64,000 bases of DNA, taken from NCBI GenBank assembly GCA_025355105.1, contig JANYAE010000081.1, forward strand, positions 186,001 through 250,000, read 5' to 3'. The stretch's first letter is position 1. Every line of letters starts with the position of its first letter. Position numbers and translations under genes: made by a program. A model generated the notes under the pieces. The model made no database searches, had not been told where the DNA came from, and worked only from the letters and a program-made list of their open reading frames with translations. The DNA comes from Pseudomonadota bacterium (GTDB lineage: Bacteria; Pseudomonadota; Gammaproteobacteria; Steroidobacterales; Steroidobacteraceae). Positions 17,248 through 26,591 of the stretch are shown one piece after another.

Positions 17248-19269
17248 ATGACCCGACGACTTCTTGGCGCGTGCTGGCTCTCCGTGTCCCTGCTGCTCGC
17301 CGCCTGCGGTGGTGGTGGTGGCGGCGGCGGCGGTCCGTCGATGGTCACGATCCCGAACGTGGTCGGTCTCGCTCAGGCGAATGCGGTGACCTCGATCACC
17401 GGCGCCGGTCTCACGGACACGATCACGACGCAGGCCGACGCCAACATCGCGACCGGTGCGGTGGTCAGCGAAAGTCCCGCAGCCGGAACGTCGGTCGCGA
17501 CAGGCACGATGGTGACGCTCGTGGTCAGCAGCGGTCCGCCGCCGGTGGCCGTGCCGGACGTTGTTGGGCTCACGCAGGCAGCCGCGATCACGGCACTCAG
17601 CAACGCCAACCTCGCCATCGGCGTCGTGACGACACAGGCGAGCACTGCGGTCGCCGCTGGCCTCGTCATCAGCCAGAATCCGGCCGCGGGCATCACCGTC
17701 GCCGGCAACACCGCGGTCGCGCTGGTCGTGAGCGCCGGCCCGCCGGTGACGGTACCTAACGTCGTCGGCTTGAACCAGGGGGCGGCCGCGACGTTAATTT
17801 CGGGCTTGGGCCTGGTAGTCGGGTCGGCGACCAATGCGCTGAGCGCCACGGTTCCCGCCGGCGATGTGATCAGTCAGAGCCCGGCCGCAGGCACGGCGGT
17901 GGCAGTCGGCTCCGCCGTAACGCTCGTCATCAGCCTGGGCGCGCCGGTCGCGGTGCCGAACGTGGTCGGTCAGACGCAGGCGGCTGCGACGACGGCGATC
18001 GGCAACGCCGGCCTCGTCCTCGGCACGGGGACGACGCAGAACAGCGCCACGATCCCGACAGGTTCGGTCATCAGCCAGAACCCCGCGGCGGGCACGTCGG
18101 TCGCGCCGGGAACGGCGGTGGCCCTGGTCATCAGCATCGGCGCGCCAGCCGCCAACACGCTGCCGGTGACCATTGATTCCGGTCCGGCGTCGCTTGCGGC
18201 CGCCGGCGGATCCGCGAATGTCATGTACGCGACGGTGACCGTGTGTACGCCCGGTAGCACCACGGCGTGCCAGACGATCGACCACGTCGAAGTCGACACA
18301 GGCTCGATCGGGTTGCGGATCCTGAGCGAGGTGCTCACCGGTTCGGCGGTCCCCGCCAAGTTCCAGGACCCAGCCAGCGGCTCGCCGCTGATCGGGTGCG
18401 TGCAGTTCGCCGACGGCTACAGCTGGGGCTCGATGGTCGTCGCCGATGTCACGATTGGTACCCGCCACATCAGCAATCTGCCGATGCATCTCATCGGCGA
18501 CAGCGCGGCCGGCACTGCACCAACGAGCTGCACCAATAGCCTGAAGTCCGAGAACACGGTCGTCAGTTTCGGCGCCAACGGCATCCTCGGCATCGGCTAT
18601 TGGCTCGAGGACTGCGGGAGCGCCTGCGCAAGCAGCCCGCAGACCGGCTTCTACTACGTGTGCCCGGGCGGCACCTGCACCCCGACGACGGTCTTGCAGG
18701 CGAATCAGGCGAAGAACCCGGTCGGCCTGTTTACGACGGACAACAACGGCATCCTGATCGACCTGCCGGCGGTCTCGCCACCGGGCGCGCCGACGCTGCA
18801 GGGCACGATCTACTTCGGCGTCGGGACACAGGCGAATAACGCGCTCGGCACGGCTTTGGTCTATACCGTCGACGGCTTCGGAGAGCTTTCGACGTTCATC
18901 AATTCACTGCAGTACCGCAAGAGCTTCATCGACTCGGGCTCCAACGGCTATTTCTTCAGCAGCTCGATCAAGCAGTGCACGACGGCAACGGGGTTCTACT
19001 GTCCGGCGACCTCGACGCCTGAGACTGCGACGATCGTCGGCCGCAACACCACCTCCGCAACCATCAATTTCACGGTCGACAATGCCGAGCAGCTGTTCGC
19101 GGTGTCGAACCTGACGGCATTTCCCAACCTCGCAGGTTCGAATTCGGTGGGCACCGGGCTCAGCAGCAGCGTCGACTGGGGTCTGCCGTTCTTCCTTAAC
19201 CGCAAGGTCTACGTCCTGTTCGAAAGCTACTCAGCCAACGGCACCAGCGGGCCTGCGAGCGCCTTCTAG
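17248..19269 (+). CDS. Lipoprotein with four PASTA repeats and a DUF3443 domain (aspartic-protease-like motifs)
   Basis: A surface or periplasmic lipoprotein of about 673 residues. The second ATG (17248) has AAGGA 8 nt upstream; the ATG at 17239 overlaps that site. The lipobox is LLAAC, followed by a Gly9 stretch. Four PASTA-like repeats of about 65 residues follow, each starting V-x-[IV]-P-[ND]-V-V-G and containing [QE]-[NS]-P-A-A-G. From about residue 310 comes DUF3443. It contains VDTGSIGLRI (Asp about 350) and IDSGSNGYFF (Asp about 562), roughly 212 residues apart, resembling the two catalytic D-[TS]-G-S motifs of pepsin-type proteases. PASTA domains bind cell-wall fragments in Gram-positive kinases; their use here is unexplained. 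Probably co-transcribed with the DUF2844 gene. Confidence 0.83.
   Translation: MTRRLLGACWLSVSLLLAACGGGGGGGGGPSMVTIPNVVGLAQANAVTSITGAGLTDTITTQADANIATGAVVSESPAAGTSVATGTMVTLVVSSGPPPVAVPDVVGLTQAAAITALSNANLAIGVVTTQASTAVAAGLVISQNPAAGITVAGNTAVALVVSAGPPVTVPNVVGLNQGAAATLISGLGLVVGSATNALSATVPAGDVISQSPAAGTAVAVGSAVTLVISLGAPVAVPNVVGQTQAAATTAIGNAGLVLGTGTTQNSATIPTGSVISQNPAAGTSVAPGTAVALVISIGAPAANTLPVTIDSGPASLAAAGGSANVMYATVTVCTPGSTTACQTIDHVEVDTGSIGLRILSEVLTGSAVPAKFQDPASGSPLIGCVQFADGYSWGSMVVADVTIGTRHISNLPMHLIGDSAAGTAPTSCTNSLKSENTVVSFGANGILGIGYWLEDCGSACASSPQTGFYYVCPGGTCTPTTVLQANQAKNPVGLFTTDNNGILIDLPAVSPPGAPTLQGTIYFGVGTQANNALGTALVYTVDGFGELSTFINSLQYRKSFIDSGSNGYFFSSSIKQCTTATGFYCPATSTPETATIVGRNTTSATINFTVDNAEQLFAVSNLTAFPNLAGSNSVGTGLSSSVDWGLPFFLNRKVYVLFESYSANGTSGPASAF
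17341..18145 (+). repeat. Four tandem PASTA-coding units of about 200 bp
   Basis: Units begin near 17341, 17547, 17746 and 17947. Each encodes a PNVVG-type opening and a closing LV[VI]S[SAIL]G. They are diverged at the DNA level, so the array is old rather than a recent slippage product. Confidence 0.8.
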
Positions 19270-19497
19270 CGGAGTGGGCGCGGGGCCGGCCGGGCCGCGC
19301 CGGCGCCGAGGGGTCTGGGCCAAAGTGCGGCCGGCCGTGCTGGTTCTGACGTTGGCAGGCTCGGACAAGTGGCGGACGGCACGTCGGGCAGGCGCGGGCT
19401 GGCCGGTCGGCTGCGCTCCTCTGCGACCGGGCGGTGGGGCGGATGGAGCAGATGTAGTACGCTTCAGCACCCGGCGCCTGCCCCTCAACAACACCGC

Positions 19498-20526
19498 ATG
19501 ACCGACGAACGCCGCGCCTCGCAGCTTGCCTCCCTCAAGATCGTCCGCCCGGCCGAGCCCTCGTCGACGGAGGGCGGTGGCAGTCGCTGGCCGCTGCTCG
19601 CTGCAGGCGCCGGCGTCGGCGCACTGGTCGCGGCGCTTGCGACGTGGCTGCTGTTCGGGCACACCCAAACCGAGGCAGTTGCGCCTGTGCCGACGCCGGC
19701 CGCGAGTACGGCAGCAGGCGCGGCGGCTTCCGGGCCCGCGCCCGGGAGTCTGATCGCGTCTGGCTACGTCGTCGCACGCCGCCGCGCGACGGTGGCCGCC
19801 GAGATCACGGGGCGCGTCGCCGAGGTGCTCGTCGACGAGGGGATGGCGGTGACTAAGGGGCAGCTGCTCGCGCGCCTCGACGACACGCTCGCGAGCACTG
19901 ACCTCGCCACCGCCCGTTCCCGGGTGGATTCCGCGACGGCCTCGGTCGCCGTCGTGCAGGCGCAGCTTGCCGACGTGGAGCGGATCCTGCGCCGCACGCA
20001 GGACCTCGCGAAGTCGCACCTCGCGAGCGACGCTGACCTGACCCATGCGGAGGCCCAGGCCGCCGACCTGCGGGCGCAGTTGTCGCGCAGCGAGGCCGAG
20101 CTCGCGACCTCGCGCTCCGACGCCCAGCACGCGGCGAAACTCCTCGGCAAGCACCGCATCATCGCCCCGTTCGCCGGCATCGTCGTCGACAAGAACGCGC
20201 AGCCGGGCGAGATCATCTCGCCGATGTCCGCAGGCGGCGGCTTCACTCGCACCGGCATCTGCACGCTGGTCGACATGGATAGCCTCGAGATCGAGGTGGA
20301 TGTCAACGAAGCCTACATCTCGCGCGTGCACCCCGAACAGGCCGTCAAGGCGACACTCGACGCTTATCCGGACTGGACCATCCCGGCCCGCGTCATCGCG
20401 ATCGTGCCGACCGCGGACCGTGCCAAGGCCACCGTGCGCGTGCGCATCGCGATCCTGTCGAAGGACCCGCGGATCCTGCCGGACATGGCGATCAAGGTCG
20501 CGTTCGCGGCCGGCGCTGCGACCTGA
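19498..20526 (+). CDS. Periplasmic adaptor (HlyD/MacA family) of an ABC exporter
   Basis: A membrane-fusion protein of 342 residues that links an inner-membrane ABC transporter to an outer-membrane channel. The ATG at 19498 is chosen; upstream codons are not protein-like. One N-terminal membrane anchor (LLAAGAGVGALVAALATWLLF, residues 33-53) is followed by a lipoyl half-motif (GYVVARRRATVAAEITGRVAEVLVDEG), a coiled-coil hairpin of about 90 residues (STDLATARSRVDSATASVAV...) and the second lipoyl half APFAGIVVDKNAQPGEIISP. Beta-barrel residues end the chain. The gene leads a four-gene plus-strand cluster with an ATPase and two permeases; an outer-membrane partner is not encoded beside it. Confidence 0.88.
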   Translation: MTDERRASQLASLKIVRPAEPSSTEGGGSRWPLLAAGAGVGALVAALATWLLFGHTQTEAVAPVPTPAASTAAGAAASGPAPGSLIASGYVVARRRATVAAEITGRVAEVLVDEGMAVTKGQLLARLDDTLASTDLATARSRVDSATASVAVVQAQLADVERILRRTQDLAKSHLASDADLTHAEAQAADLRAQLSRSEAELATSRSDAQHAAKLLGKHRIIAPFAGIVVDKNAQPGEIISPMSAGGGFTRTGICTLVDMDSLEIEVDVNEAYISRVHPEQAVKATLDAYPDWTIPARVIAIVPTADRAKATVRVRIAILSKDPRILPDMAIKVAFAAGAAT

Positions 20527-20550
20527 CAGACAGTCGACCAAGGAGGGCTC

Positions 20551-21246
20551 ATGTCGGATCCGTTCTCGTTCCAGCTGCGGCAGGTGTCGAAGCGCTTCGT
20601 CAAGGGCAAGGAGACCATCACGATCTTCGACGGCCTGGACCTCGACATTCCGGCCGGCGACTTCGTCGCGATCATGGGTCCGTCGGGCTCCGGCAAGACC
20701 ACGCTGCTGAACCTGCTCGGTGGAATCGACCACGTGACCTCCGGCGAGATCCTGTTTGACGACCGCCGGGTCGACACGCTGACCGAGAACCAGCTGTCGG
20801 CGTGGCGCGCGGCCAACGTCGGTTTCATCTTCCAGTTCTACAACCTGATGCCGGTGCTGACGGCCGCTCAGAACGTCGAGCTGCCGCTGCTGCTGACCAA
20901 TCTCGGCCGCAAGGAACGACGCACCAACGTAGCGACCGCGCTCGAACTCGTCGGCCTCAGCGACCGTGCAGCGCACTACCCGCGCGAGATGTCCGGCGGG
21001 CAGCAGCAGCGCGTCGCGATCGCGCGGGCGATCGTCTCGGATCCGCAGGTGCTGCTCTGCGACGAGCCGACCGGCGACCTCGACCGCAGCACTGCGGACG
21101 AGGTGCTCGGCATTCTCAAGCTGCTCAATCAGGAGCACGGCAAGACCGTCGTCGTCGTGACGCATGACCCCGAGGTCACGCGGCACACGAGGCGCACGCT
21201 GCATCTCAACAAGGGCGTCTTCGAAGAGAAGACGGCACTGGCATGA
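20551..21246 (+). CDS. ABC transporter ATPase (MacB/LolD-like)
   Basis: A 231-residue nucleotide-binding subunit powering the two following permeases. It has Walker [13 protein letters not shown], the Q-loop region [14 protein letters not shown], the signature [15 protein letters not shown], Walker [13 protein letters not shown] and the switch histidine in VVVVTHD. The length and the [10 protein letters not shown] segment are typical of the LolD/MacB/FtsE branch. AAGGAGGG is placed ideally before the ATG. The stop overlaps the first permease (ATGA), so translation is coupled. Confidence 0.93.
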   Translation: MSDPFSFQLRQVSKRFVKGKETITIFDGLDLDIPAGDFVAIMGPSGSGKTTLLNLLGGIDHVTSGEILFDDRRVDTLTENQLSAWRAANVGFIFQFYNLMPVLTAAQNVELPLLLTNLGRKERRTNVATALELVGLSDRAAHYPREMSGGQQQRVAIARAIVSDPQVLLCDEPTGDLDRSTADEVLGILKLLNQEHGKTVVVVTHDPEVTRHTRRTLHLNKGVFEEKTALA

Positions 21247-22400
21247 ACCAGGCGCTGCTCGTTGCGAAGAACCTGAGCCGGCGCAAGCTGCGCACGAGCC
21301 TCATGCTGGTGGCGATCTTCATCGCCTTCTTCCTCTACGGCGCGCTCGAGTGCTTCAACCGCGCGTTCCACTCGAGCGAGAACTCGGGCGCCGCCGAGCG
21401 GCTGGTGACGGTCAACCGCATCAACTTCACCATGCCGCTGCCGGTCAACTACGCCGGCCGCGTGCGCCAGGTGGAAGGCGTCACCTCGGTCAGCTACCAG
21501 AGCTGGTTCGGCGGCTACTACCAGGACCAGCGCCAGCCGCTGTTCATGTTCGCGGTGGATCCCGTCAGCTACCTCGAGGTCTACTCAGGGATCCAGTTGC
21601 CGGCCGAGCAGCGGCGCGCGTGGCTTACGAACCGCTCGGCCGTCGCGGTCGGCAAGACCACTGCCGCCAAGTACGGCTGGAAGGTCGGCGACCGCGTGCC
21701 GATCGCCTCGAACATCTACCTGCGCAAGGATGGCGCGAAGGCGTGGGAGTTCGACATCGCGGCGATCTTCTCCGATCCAGACGACACTGCTCGCGAGGGG
21801 CTCATCATGATGAGCCACGACTACTTCGACGAGACCGTGACCTTCGGCCGCGACCAGGTCAACATGCTGGTGTTCTCGACCGTCTCGCCGAAGCGCAATG
21901 ACGAGATCGCGAAGGCGGTCGATGCGCTGTTCGCCAACTCCGAAGCCGAGACCAGCACCGACACGGCGGCAGCCTTCAACCGGGCATTCGTCGCCCAGCT
22001 GGGCAACATCGCACTGATCATCACGCTGGTCGTCGCGACCGCGTTCGCCGCGATCCTGATGATCGTCGGCAACACGATGGTCATGGCGGTTCGCGAGCGG
22101 ACCCGCGAGATCGGTGTGCTCAAGACGCTCGGCTTTCGCGGCTCGACGATCCTGTCGCAGATTCTTGCCGAGTCGCTGCTGCTCGCGCTGCTCGGCGCCG
22201 TGCTGGGCCTCGGTGCGGCGACGCTCGCAGTCGCCGCCGCCGGCAAGTTCATCCAGGGCTTCGGCAGCAATATGAACATGACGGCCGGCGTGTTCCTCGG
22301 CGGCGTCGGCTGGGCGCTGTTGCTCGGCCTCGTGACGGGGGCGGTGCCGGCGTGGTCGGGCATGCGCCTGCAGATTGCCACGGCGCTCGGGCGGAGGTGA
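21243..22400 (+). CDS. ABC transporter permease, FtsX/MacB type (first)
   Basis: A 385-residue inner-membrane permease of the type VII (MacB/FtsX) class. It has an N-terminal transmembrane helix (LMLVAIFIAFFLYGAL), a periplasmic domain of about 230 residues, and three C-terminal helices near residues 250-385 with the coupling segment VRERTREIGVLKTLGFRG, where the ATPase docks. It overlaps the ATPase gene by 4 nt. The next permease starts 2 nt after its stop and has its ribosome binding site inside this gene's end. Paired unequal permeases suggest a heterodimeric exporter, either a MacB-like efflux pump or a lipoprotein extractor; the substrate is unknown. Confidence 0.9.
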   Translation: MNQALLVAKNLSRRKLRTSLMLVAIFIAFFLYGALECFNRAFHSSENSGAAERLVTVNRINFTMPLPVNYAGRVRQVEGVTSVSYQSWFGGYYQDQRQPLFMFAVDPVSYLEVYSGIQLPAEQRRAWLTNRSAVAVGKTTAAKYGWKVGDRVPIASNIYLRKDGAKAWEFDIAAIFSDPDDTAREGLIMMSHDYFDETVTFGRDQVNMLVFSTVSPKRNDEIAKAVDALFANSEAETSTDTAAAFNRAFVAQLGNIALIITLVVATAFAAILMIVGNTMVMAVRERTREIGVLKTLGFRGSTILSQILAESLLLALLGAVLGLGAATLAVAAAGKFIQGFGSNMNMTAGVFLGGVGWALLLGLVTGAVPAWSGMRLQIATALGRR

Positions 22401-22402
22401 GC

Positions 22403-23590
22403 ATGGGCAGGGTTATCAGCCAGGTGACCGCGATCGCCTCGATGAACATCCGCAGCATTCCGCAGCGGCTGTGGATGTCGCTGTCGACGGTGGTCGCGAT
22501 CGCGCTGGTCGTGGCGGTGCTGCTGGCCTTCCTCGCCATGGGCAACGGCTTCCGGCAGGCGCAGTCGAGCGCCGGCGCAGAGGACATCGCCATCATGCTG
22601 CGCGACGGCGCGCAGACCGAGATCAACAGCGCCGTGACGCGCGAGCAGGCGGACCTGATTGAGGAGGCTCCGGGTATCGCGCGCGAGAATGGCCGGCCGC
22701 TCGTGTCGGCGGAGCTCTACGTGATCGTCGACGGCACCAGCCGCGCGAACGGGCTGCGGGCCAACCTGCCGCTGCGCGGCCTGGCTCTCGGCGGCGTGGC
22801 GCTGCGACACGACGTCCGGATCGCGGAAGGACGGCTGTTCCAGACCGGCACGAACGAGATCGTCGTCGGGCGCAGCGTGACGCGAGAGTTCGCCGGCTTC
22901 GACCTCGGCAAGACAATGCGCCTCGGACAGAGCGTCTGGACGGTGGTTGGCGTGTTCGAGGATGGCGGCACGGTGCGCGAGTCCGAGCTCTGGGGCGACG
23001 TCGGCGTCGTGCAGAGCGTATTCAAGCGCGCCAATTTCTTCCAGACGATCCGCGCGCGGCTGCAATCACCGCGGTCGCTGCCGGCGCTCAAGGCCTACGT
23101 CGACGCTGACCCGCGACTCAAGTTCGCGGTGCAATCCGAGACGGAATACTTTTCCGAGCAGGCCAAGCAATCGAGCAATCTCATCCAGAAGCTCGGCTGG
23201 CCGCTCGCGATCATCATGGCGATCGGCGCGCTCGCCGGCGCCCTCAATACGATGTACAGCTCGGTTGCGAGTCGCGGCACCGAGATCGCGACGCTGCGGG
23301 CCATCGGCTTCGGCCGCATCCCGACCTTCGCCGGGACCCTCGCCGAGGCGCTGACGCTGGCGGTGATCGGTGGCGGCGTTGGCATCATCGCTGCGACTCT
23401 GCTCTTTCAGGGCTACTCGGCCTCGACGCTGAGCGCCAACTTCACGCAGGTCGTGTTCACGTTCAAGGTCACGCCGGCGCTTTGTGTCAGCGCGCTCGTG
23501 CTGGCGCTGATCGTCGGGCTGATCGGCGGCATCTTTCCGGCATTTCGCGCCGCGCGCCAGCCGATCGTCGGCATGCTCGGCGATCAGTAG
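22403..23590 (+). CDS. ABC transporter permease, FtsX/MacB type (second)
   Basis: A 395-residue permease paired with the preceding one. The ATG at 22403 follows GGAGG, which overlaps the upstream stop. Topology is the same: one N-terminal helix (LSTVVAIALVVAVLLAFLAM), a periplasmic domain of about 220 residues, and C-terminal helices with SRGTEIATLRAIGFGR as the ATPase-coupling segment. The final helix ends in the FPAFRAARQPIVGML stretch common to MacB/FtsX permeases. Sequence differs clearly from its partner, so this is not a recent duplication. It closes the four-gene exporter cluster. Confidence 0.9.
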   Translation: MGRVISQVTAIASMNIRSIPQRLWMSLSTVVAIALVVAVLLAFLAMGNGFRQAQSSAGAEDIAIMLRDGAQTEINSAVTREQADLIEEAPGIARENGRPLVSAELYVIVDGTSRANGLRANLPLRGLALGGVALRHDVRIAEGRLFQTGTNEIVVGRSVTREFAGFDLGKTMRLGQSVWTVVGVFEDGGTVRESELWGDVGVVQSVFKRANFFQTIRARLQSPRSLPALKAYVDADPRLKFAVQSETEYFSEQAKQSSNLIQKLGWPLAIIMAIGALAGALNTMYSSVASRGTEIATLRAIGFGRIPTFAGTLAEALTLAVIGGGVGIIAATLLFQGYSASTLSANFTQVVFTFKVTPALCVSALVLALIVGLIGGIFPAFRAARQPIVGMLGDQ

Positions 23591-23620
23591 TGGCGCGACG
23601 CCGCTAAACAAGTACAACAG

Positions 23621-23645
23621 GCGCCGGCCAACAGGGCACCGGCGC
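23621..23645 (+). terminator. Candidate terminator hairpin after the ABC exporter
   Basis: GCGCCGG and CCGGCGC form a perfect 7-bp stem with an 11-nt loop 30 nt after the last permease. There is no T-run, so termination strength is uncertain. Confidence 0.4.
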
Positions 23646-23667
23646 GCGGACGTTGGGCGGGGGACGA

Positions 23668-25239
23668 ATGCTCGGGACGAGACAGGAGGGTGCACCGCGC
23701 CCGTCGGTCGGCGGCGCGTACGCCTGGTACGTGCTCGGCGTGCTGTTCATCGTCTACGTGTTCAATTTCGTCGACCGGCAGATCCTGTCCATCCTTGCTC
23801 AGGACATCAAGGCCGGACTCGGGCTCGGCGACGCGCAGATCGGATTCCTGTACGGGACGGCGTTCGCGATCTTCTACGCACTCTTCGGTATCCCTCTCGG
23901 GCGGCTCGCGGACAGCTGGTACCGGGTCCGGCTGATTGCGCTCGGCCTGACGGTGTGGTCCGGCATGACGACGCTGTCGGGCTTTGCCAGCAGCTACGGG
24001 CAGCTCGCCGGCGCCCGCATCGGCGTCGGCATCGGCGAGGCGAGCGCCTCGCCGGCGGCGTACTCGCTGCTCGGTGACTACTTTCCGCGTGAGCGCCGCG
24101 CGCTCGCGCTCGCGATCTATTCCGCGGGACTATTTACCGGAGCGGGCCTCGCGCTGCCGCTTGGCGGCTGGGCGGCGCATACGTGGACGCAGCACTTCCC
24201 GTTGCCGAACGCGCCGCTCGGGCTTGCCGGCTGGCAGGCGGCGTTTCTCGCGGTCGGCATCCCGGGTTTGCTGCTCGCGCTCTGGGTCATCACGCTGCGC
24301 GAGCCGCCGCGCGGCCTGGCCGACGGCGTGCTGACGCCAGCGCGGCGGCCCGGGGCCTGGCGCGAGTTCGCCCTTGAGGTCGCGGCGATTCTGCCGCCTT
24401 TCACGCTCTGGAGCGTCAGCCGCTATGCGGGAGCGCTGCGGACGAATCTCGGATTGTTGGTGCTGATCGGTGCGGGGGCGGCTGTGCTCGCGGGGGTTAC
24501 GGGGGACCGGCTGCAGTGGTACGCGGTCGGGCTTGGGGCCTATGCGGTGAGTTCGTGGGTGCAGAAGCTGCGCGCTACTGACCGGCCGACGTTCGAGCTG
24601 CTGTGGGGCACGCCGGCGGTGCTGTATGCGCTGGTGGCCTTCGCCGGCATCACGTTCGTCACCTATTCGCTGTCGTTCTGGACGGCGCCGTACGCGATCC
24701 GCACGTTTGGGCTGCGATCCGACGTCGCGGGCCTGATGATCGGTGTGCCGTCCGCATTTTCGGCGGCGATCGGTTGCGTGGCCGGCGGGCGGTTGTCCGA
24801 CGTCTGGCGCCGGCGCGACCCGCGCGGCCGGATTTTCGCCTGTGGCTTCGCGATCGTGCTGCCGCCCTTGCTGACGCTGCTTGCAGTGACCACCGCGGAC
24901 GTGCATATGCTGTACGTGTACGCGGCGCTGTCGGCGCTGACGGCCAACATGTGGCTCGGCTCTGGCGCCGCGGCGATTCAGGACAGTGTCCTGCCGCGCA
25001 TGCGTGGCACGGCCGCGGCAACACTGTTCATCGCGACCTCGCTCGGCCTGGCGGTGGGGCCGTACTTCGCGGGACGGGTGTCGGCGCTGACCGGCTCGCT
25101 GCGGATCGGCATCCTGGCGATCTTCGTGGTGTCGCCGCTGGCGTTCTTCATGCTGTGGCGCGCGAGCCGCACGCTGCCGGCGGCGGAGGCGGGGAAGGAG
25201 ACCCGTGCGCGAGCCGCCGGGGAGCAAACGCCGCCGTGA
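23668..25239 (+). CDS. MFS transporter, spinster-like
   Basis: A 523-residue 12-helix major-facilitator transporter. The ATG at 23668 follows GGCGGGGGA. The N-terminal half carries VYVFNFVDRQILSILAQDI and LYGTAFAIFYALFGIPLGRLADSW, then GARIGVGIGEASASPAAYSLL, all typical of the spinster-type subfamily found in Caulobacter, Sphingomonas and Xanthomonads. A cytoplasmic loop separates two six-helix bundles; the segment at about residues 235-310 is unusually long. Its stop overlaps the following DUF711 start (GTGA), so the two form a unit. The substrate is unknown. Confidence 0.88.
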   Translation: MLGTRQEGAPRPSVGGAYAWYVLGVLFIVYVFNFVDRQILSILAQDIKAGLGLGDAQIGFLYGTAFAIFYALFGIPLGRLADSWYRVRLIALGLTVWSGMTTLSGFASSYGQLAGARIGVGIGEASASPAAYSLLGDYFPRERRALALAIYSAGLFTGAGLALPLGGWAAHTWTQHFPLPNAPLGLAGWQAAFLAVGIPGLLLALWVITLREPPRGLADGVLTPARRPGAWREFALEVAAILPPFTLWSVSRYAGALRTNLGLLVLIGAGAAVLAGVTGDRLQWYAVGLGAYAVSSWVQKLRATDRPTFELLWGTPAVLYALVAFAGITFVTYSLSFWTAPYAIRTFGLRSDVAGLMIGVPSAFSAAIGCVAGGRLSDVWRRRDPRGRIFACGFAIVLPPLLTLLAVTTADVHMLYVYAALSALTANMWLGSGAAAIQDSVLPRMRGTAAATLFIATSLGLAVGPYFAGRVSALTGSLRIGILAIFVVSPLAFFMLWRASRTLPAAEAGKETRARAAGEQTPP

Positions 25240-26417
25240 ACGCCGCGCCGGCGAAGCGCTTTCGGATCAGAGCGCTGACCGCCGGTGTCCCGCTCACCCG
25301 GCCGACCGAGCCCGGGCCGCTCATCGAGGCGGTCGATTTCCTCGACGGCGCCAGGCGCGCCGCGATCGCGCTCGGCTTCGAGGTGCAGACGATTCGGATC
25401 GCGCTGAACGCGCAGTTCTGCGACCTCAGTCCCGCGGCACGCGCCGATGTACTGCCGGCGATCATCGCCCTTGACACGCTGGCCGCCGAGCGCGGCGCGA
25501 CCCTCGGGCTTGGCCCGATATTCGCCAACGCGCCATGGGATCCGGGGATCGCCGCGTGGGCGGTGGAGCTGGCGAGGGCGACGCAGGCATCTTTCTTCAG
25601 CGTTGCGGTGGCAAGCCGTGAGCGCGGCGTGCAGCGGGATGCCGTGCGGGCCGCCGGCGAGATCATCGCGGCGCTGGCCAATGCTCCGGCGGACGGCATG
25701 GCCAATTTTCGTTTCGCGGCGATCGCGTGCATCGCGCCAGGAAGCCCGTTCTTTCCGGCGGGCTACCATGAGGGGCCGCCGTCCCTGAGCATCGGTCTCG
25801 AATCCGCGCAGCTGGTTTCCGATGCCTTTGCGACCGCGACTGATCCCGCCGACGGCACCGAGCGCCTGCGCCGTCTGCTCAACCAGGAATTCGCGCCAGT
25901 CGAGGCCTTCGGCGTTGCAGCGGCAGCTGCAGGCGGACGACGCTACGGCGGCCTTGATGTGTCACCGGCGCCCGGCCCGGGCTGCAGCGTCGTCGGCGGG
26001 CTCGAGGCGCTCAGTCGGCAAGCCTTCGGCGGGGCCGCGACGCTGCAGGCCTGCGCGGCCGTGACCGCTGCGCTCAGGTCCCTTGACGTCACGACCTGCG
26101 GCTATTCGGGACTGATGCTGCCAGTGCTGGAGGATGCGGTTCTGGCGGCGCGGGCCGCCGAAGGGCGGCTGCGCCTAAGCCAGCTGCTGCTGTTCTCAAG
26201 CGTCTGTGGCACCGGCCTTGACGTCGTGCCGGTCCCCGGGGACAGCCTGCCGGCGGCGTTGTCGCGAGTGATCGGCGACGTGGCCACTCTTGCGACCCGT
26301 TTGGGGAAACCGCTCTCGGCACGGCTGTTGCCGATCCCCGGGAAATGCGCGGGCGAGCCAGCTGTACTCGCGGATCCCCGTCTCTGCGCCTCGCTCGTGC
26401 TGCCGCTCGACGGTTGA
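25236..26417 (+). CDS. DUF711 (UPF0210) family protein
   Basis: A cytoplasmic protein of 393 residues. The frame is open further upstream, but that part overlaps the MFS gene; the GTG at 25236 overlaps its stop and gives the family N-terminus KRFRIRALTAGVPL. Conserved features include SFFSVAVASRE, the GLDVSPAPGPG segment and CGYSGLMLPVLED. The family (PFL-like, related by some to glycyl-radical-enzyme folds) has no firm function. Length is about 50 residues below the usual 440-450, mainly in the middle. Coupling to the transporter suggests a shared substrate, which I cannot name. Confidence 0.8.
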   Translation: MNAAPAKRFRIRALTAGVPLTRPTEPGPLIEAVDFLDGARRAAIALGFEVQTIRIALNAQFCDLSPAARADVLPAIIALDTLAAERGATLGLGPIFANAPWDPGIAAWAVELARATQASFFSVAVASRERGVQRDAVRAAGEIIAALANAPADGMANFRFAAIACIAPGSPFFPAGYHEGPPSLSIGLESAQLVSDAFATATDPADGTERLRRLLNQEFAPVEAFGVAAAAAGGRRYGGLDVSPAPGPGCSVVGGLEALSRQAFGGAATLQACAAVTAALRSLDVTTCGYSGLMLPVLEDAVLAARAAEGRLRLSQLLLFSSVCGTGLDVVPVPGDSLPAALSRVIGDVATLATRLGKPLSARLLPIPGKCAGEPAVLADPRLCASLVLPLDG

Positions 26418-26463
26418 TTTTGAAATGACCGCCACGAACCGCGAGGGTTTCTACGTTCGATCA

Positions 26464-26557
26464 TCTATACATGGCACGTACATCGACATACCCATACAAA
26501 ATACCCCAGTCAAATCAGCACACAAACAAAAACTTGTGGGTACGTGCCATGTATAGA
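26464..26557. promoter_or_regulatory. Perfect 18-bp inverted repeat, candidate paired Ter sites upstream of the tus-like gene
   Basis: TCTATACATGGCACGTAC at 26464-26481 and its exact reverse complement GTACGTGCCATGTATAGA at 26540-26557 flank a 58-bp A/C-rich spacer in otherwise GC-rich DNA. The right arm aligned with the E. coli Ter core (GTATGTTGTAACTAAAG) matches at 10 of 17 positions, including the first G, whose pairing C is the lock base in Ter. If the alignment holds, the blocking faces of both arms point inward, so a fork could enter from either side but not leave. The right arm lies 35 nt before the likely start codon, so Tus binding would also repress its own gene, as in E. coli. A simple operator is the alternative. 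Confidence 0.7.
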
Positions 26558-26591
26558 ATATCATGCCTCGTTCGCGGAGCTGCCCCCGCCA

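Noticed and set aside
17248..18145. PASTA repeats as evidence of Gram-positive origin
   Set aside because: The signal, lipobox and DUF3443 partner are proteobacterial, and neighbouring genes encode outer-membrane systems.
26540..26567. The right arm of the inverted repeat as a second dif site
   Set aside because: It contains TGTATA like the dif centre, but the flanking arms match XerC/XerD half-sites poorly (about 6 and 4 of 11).
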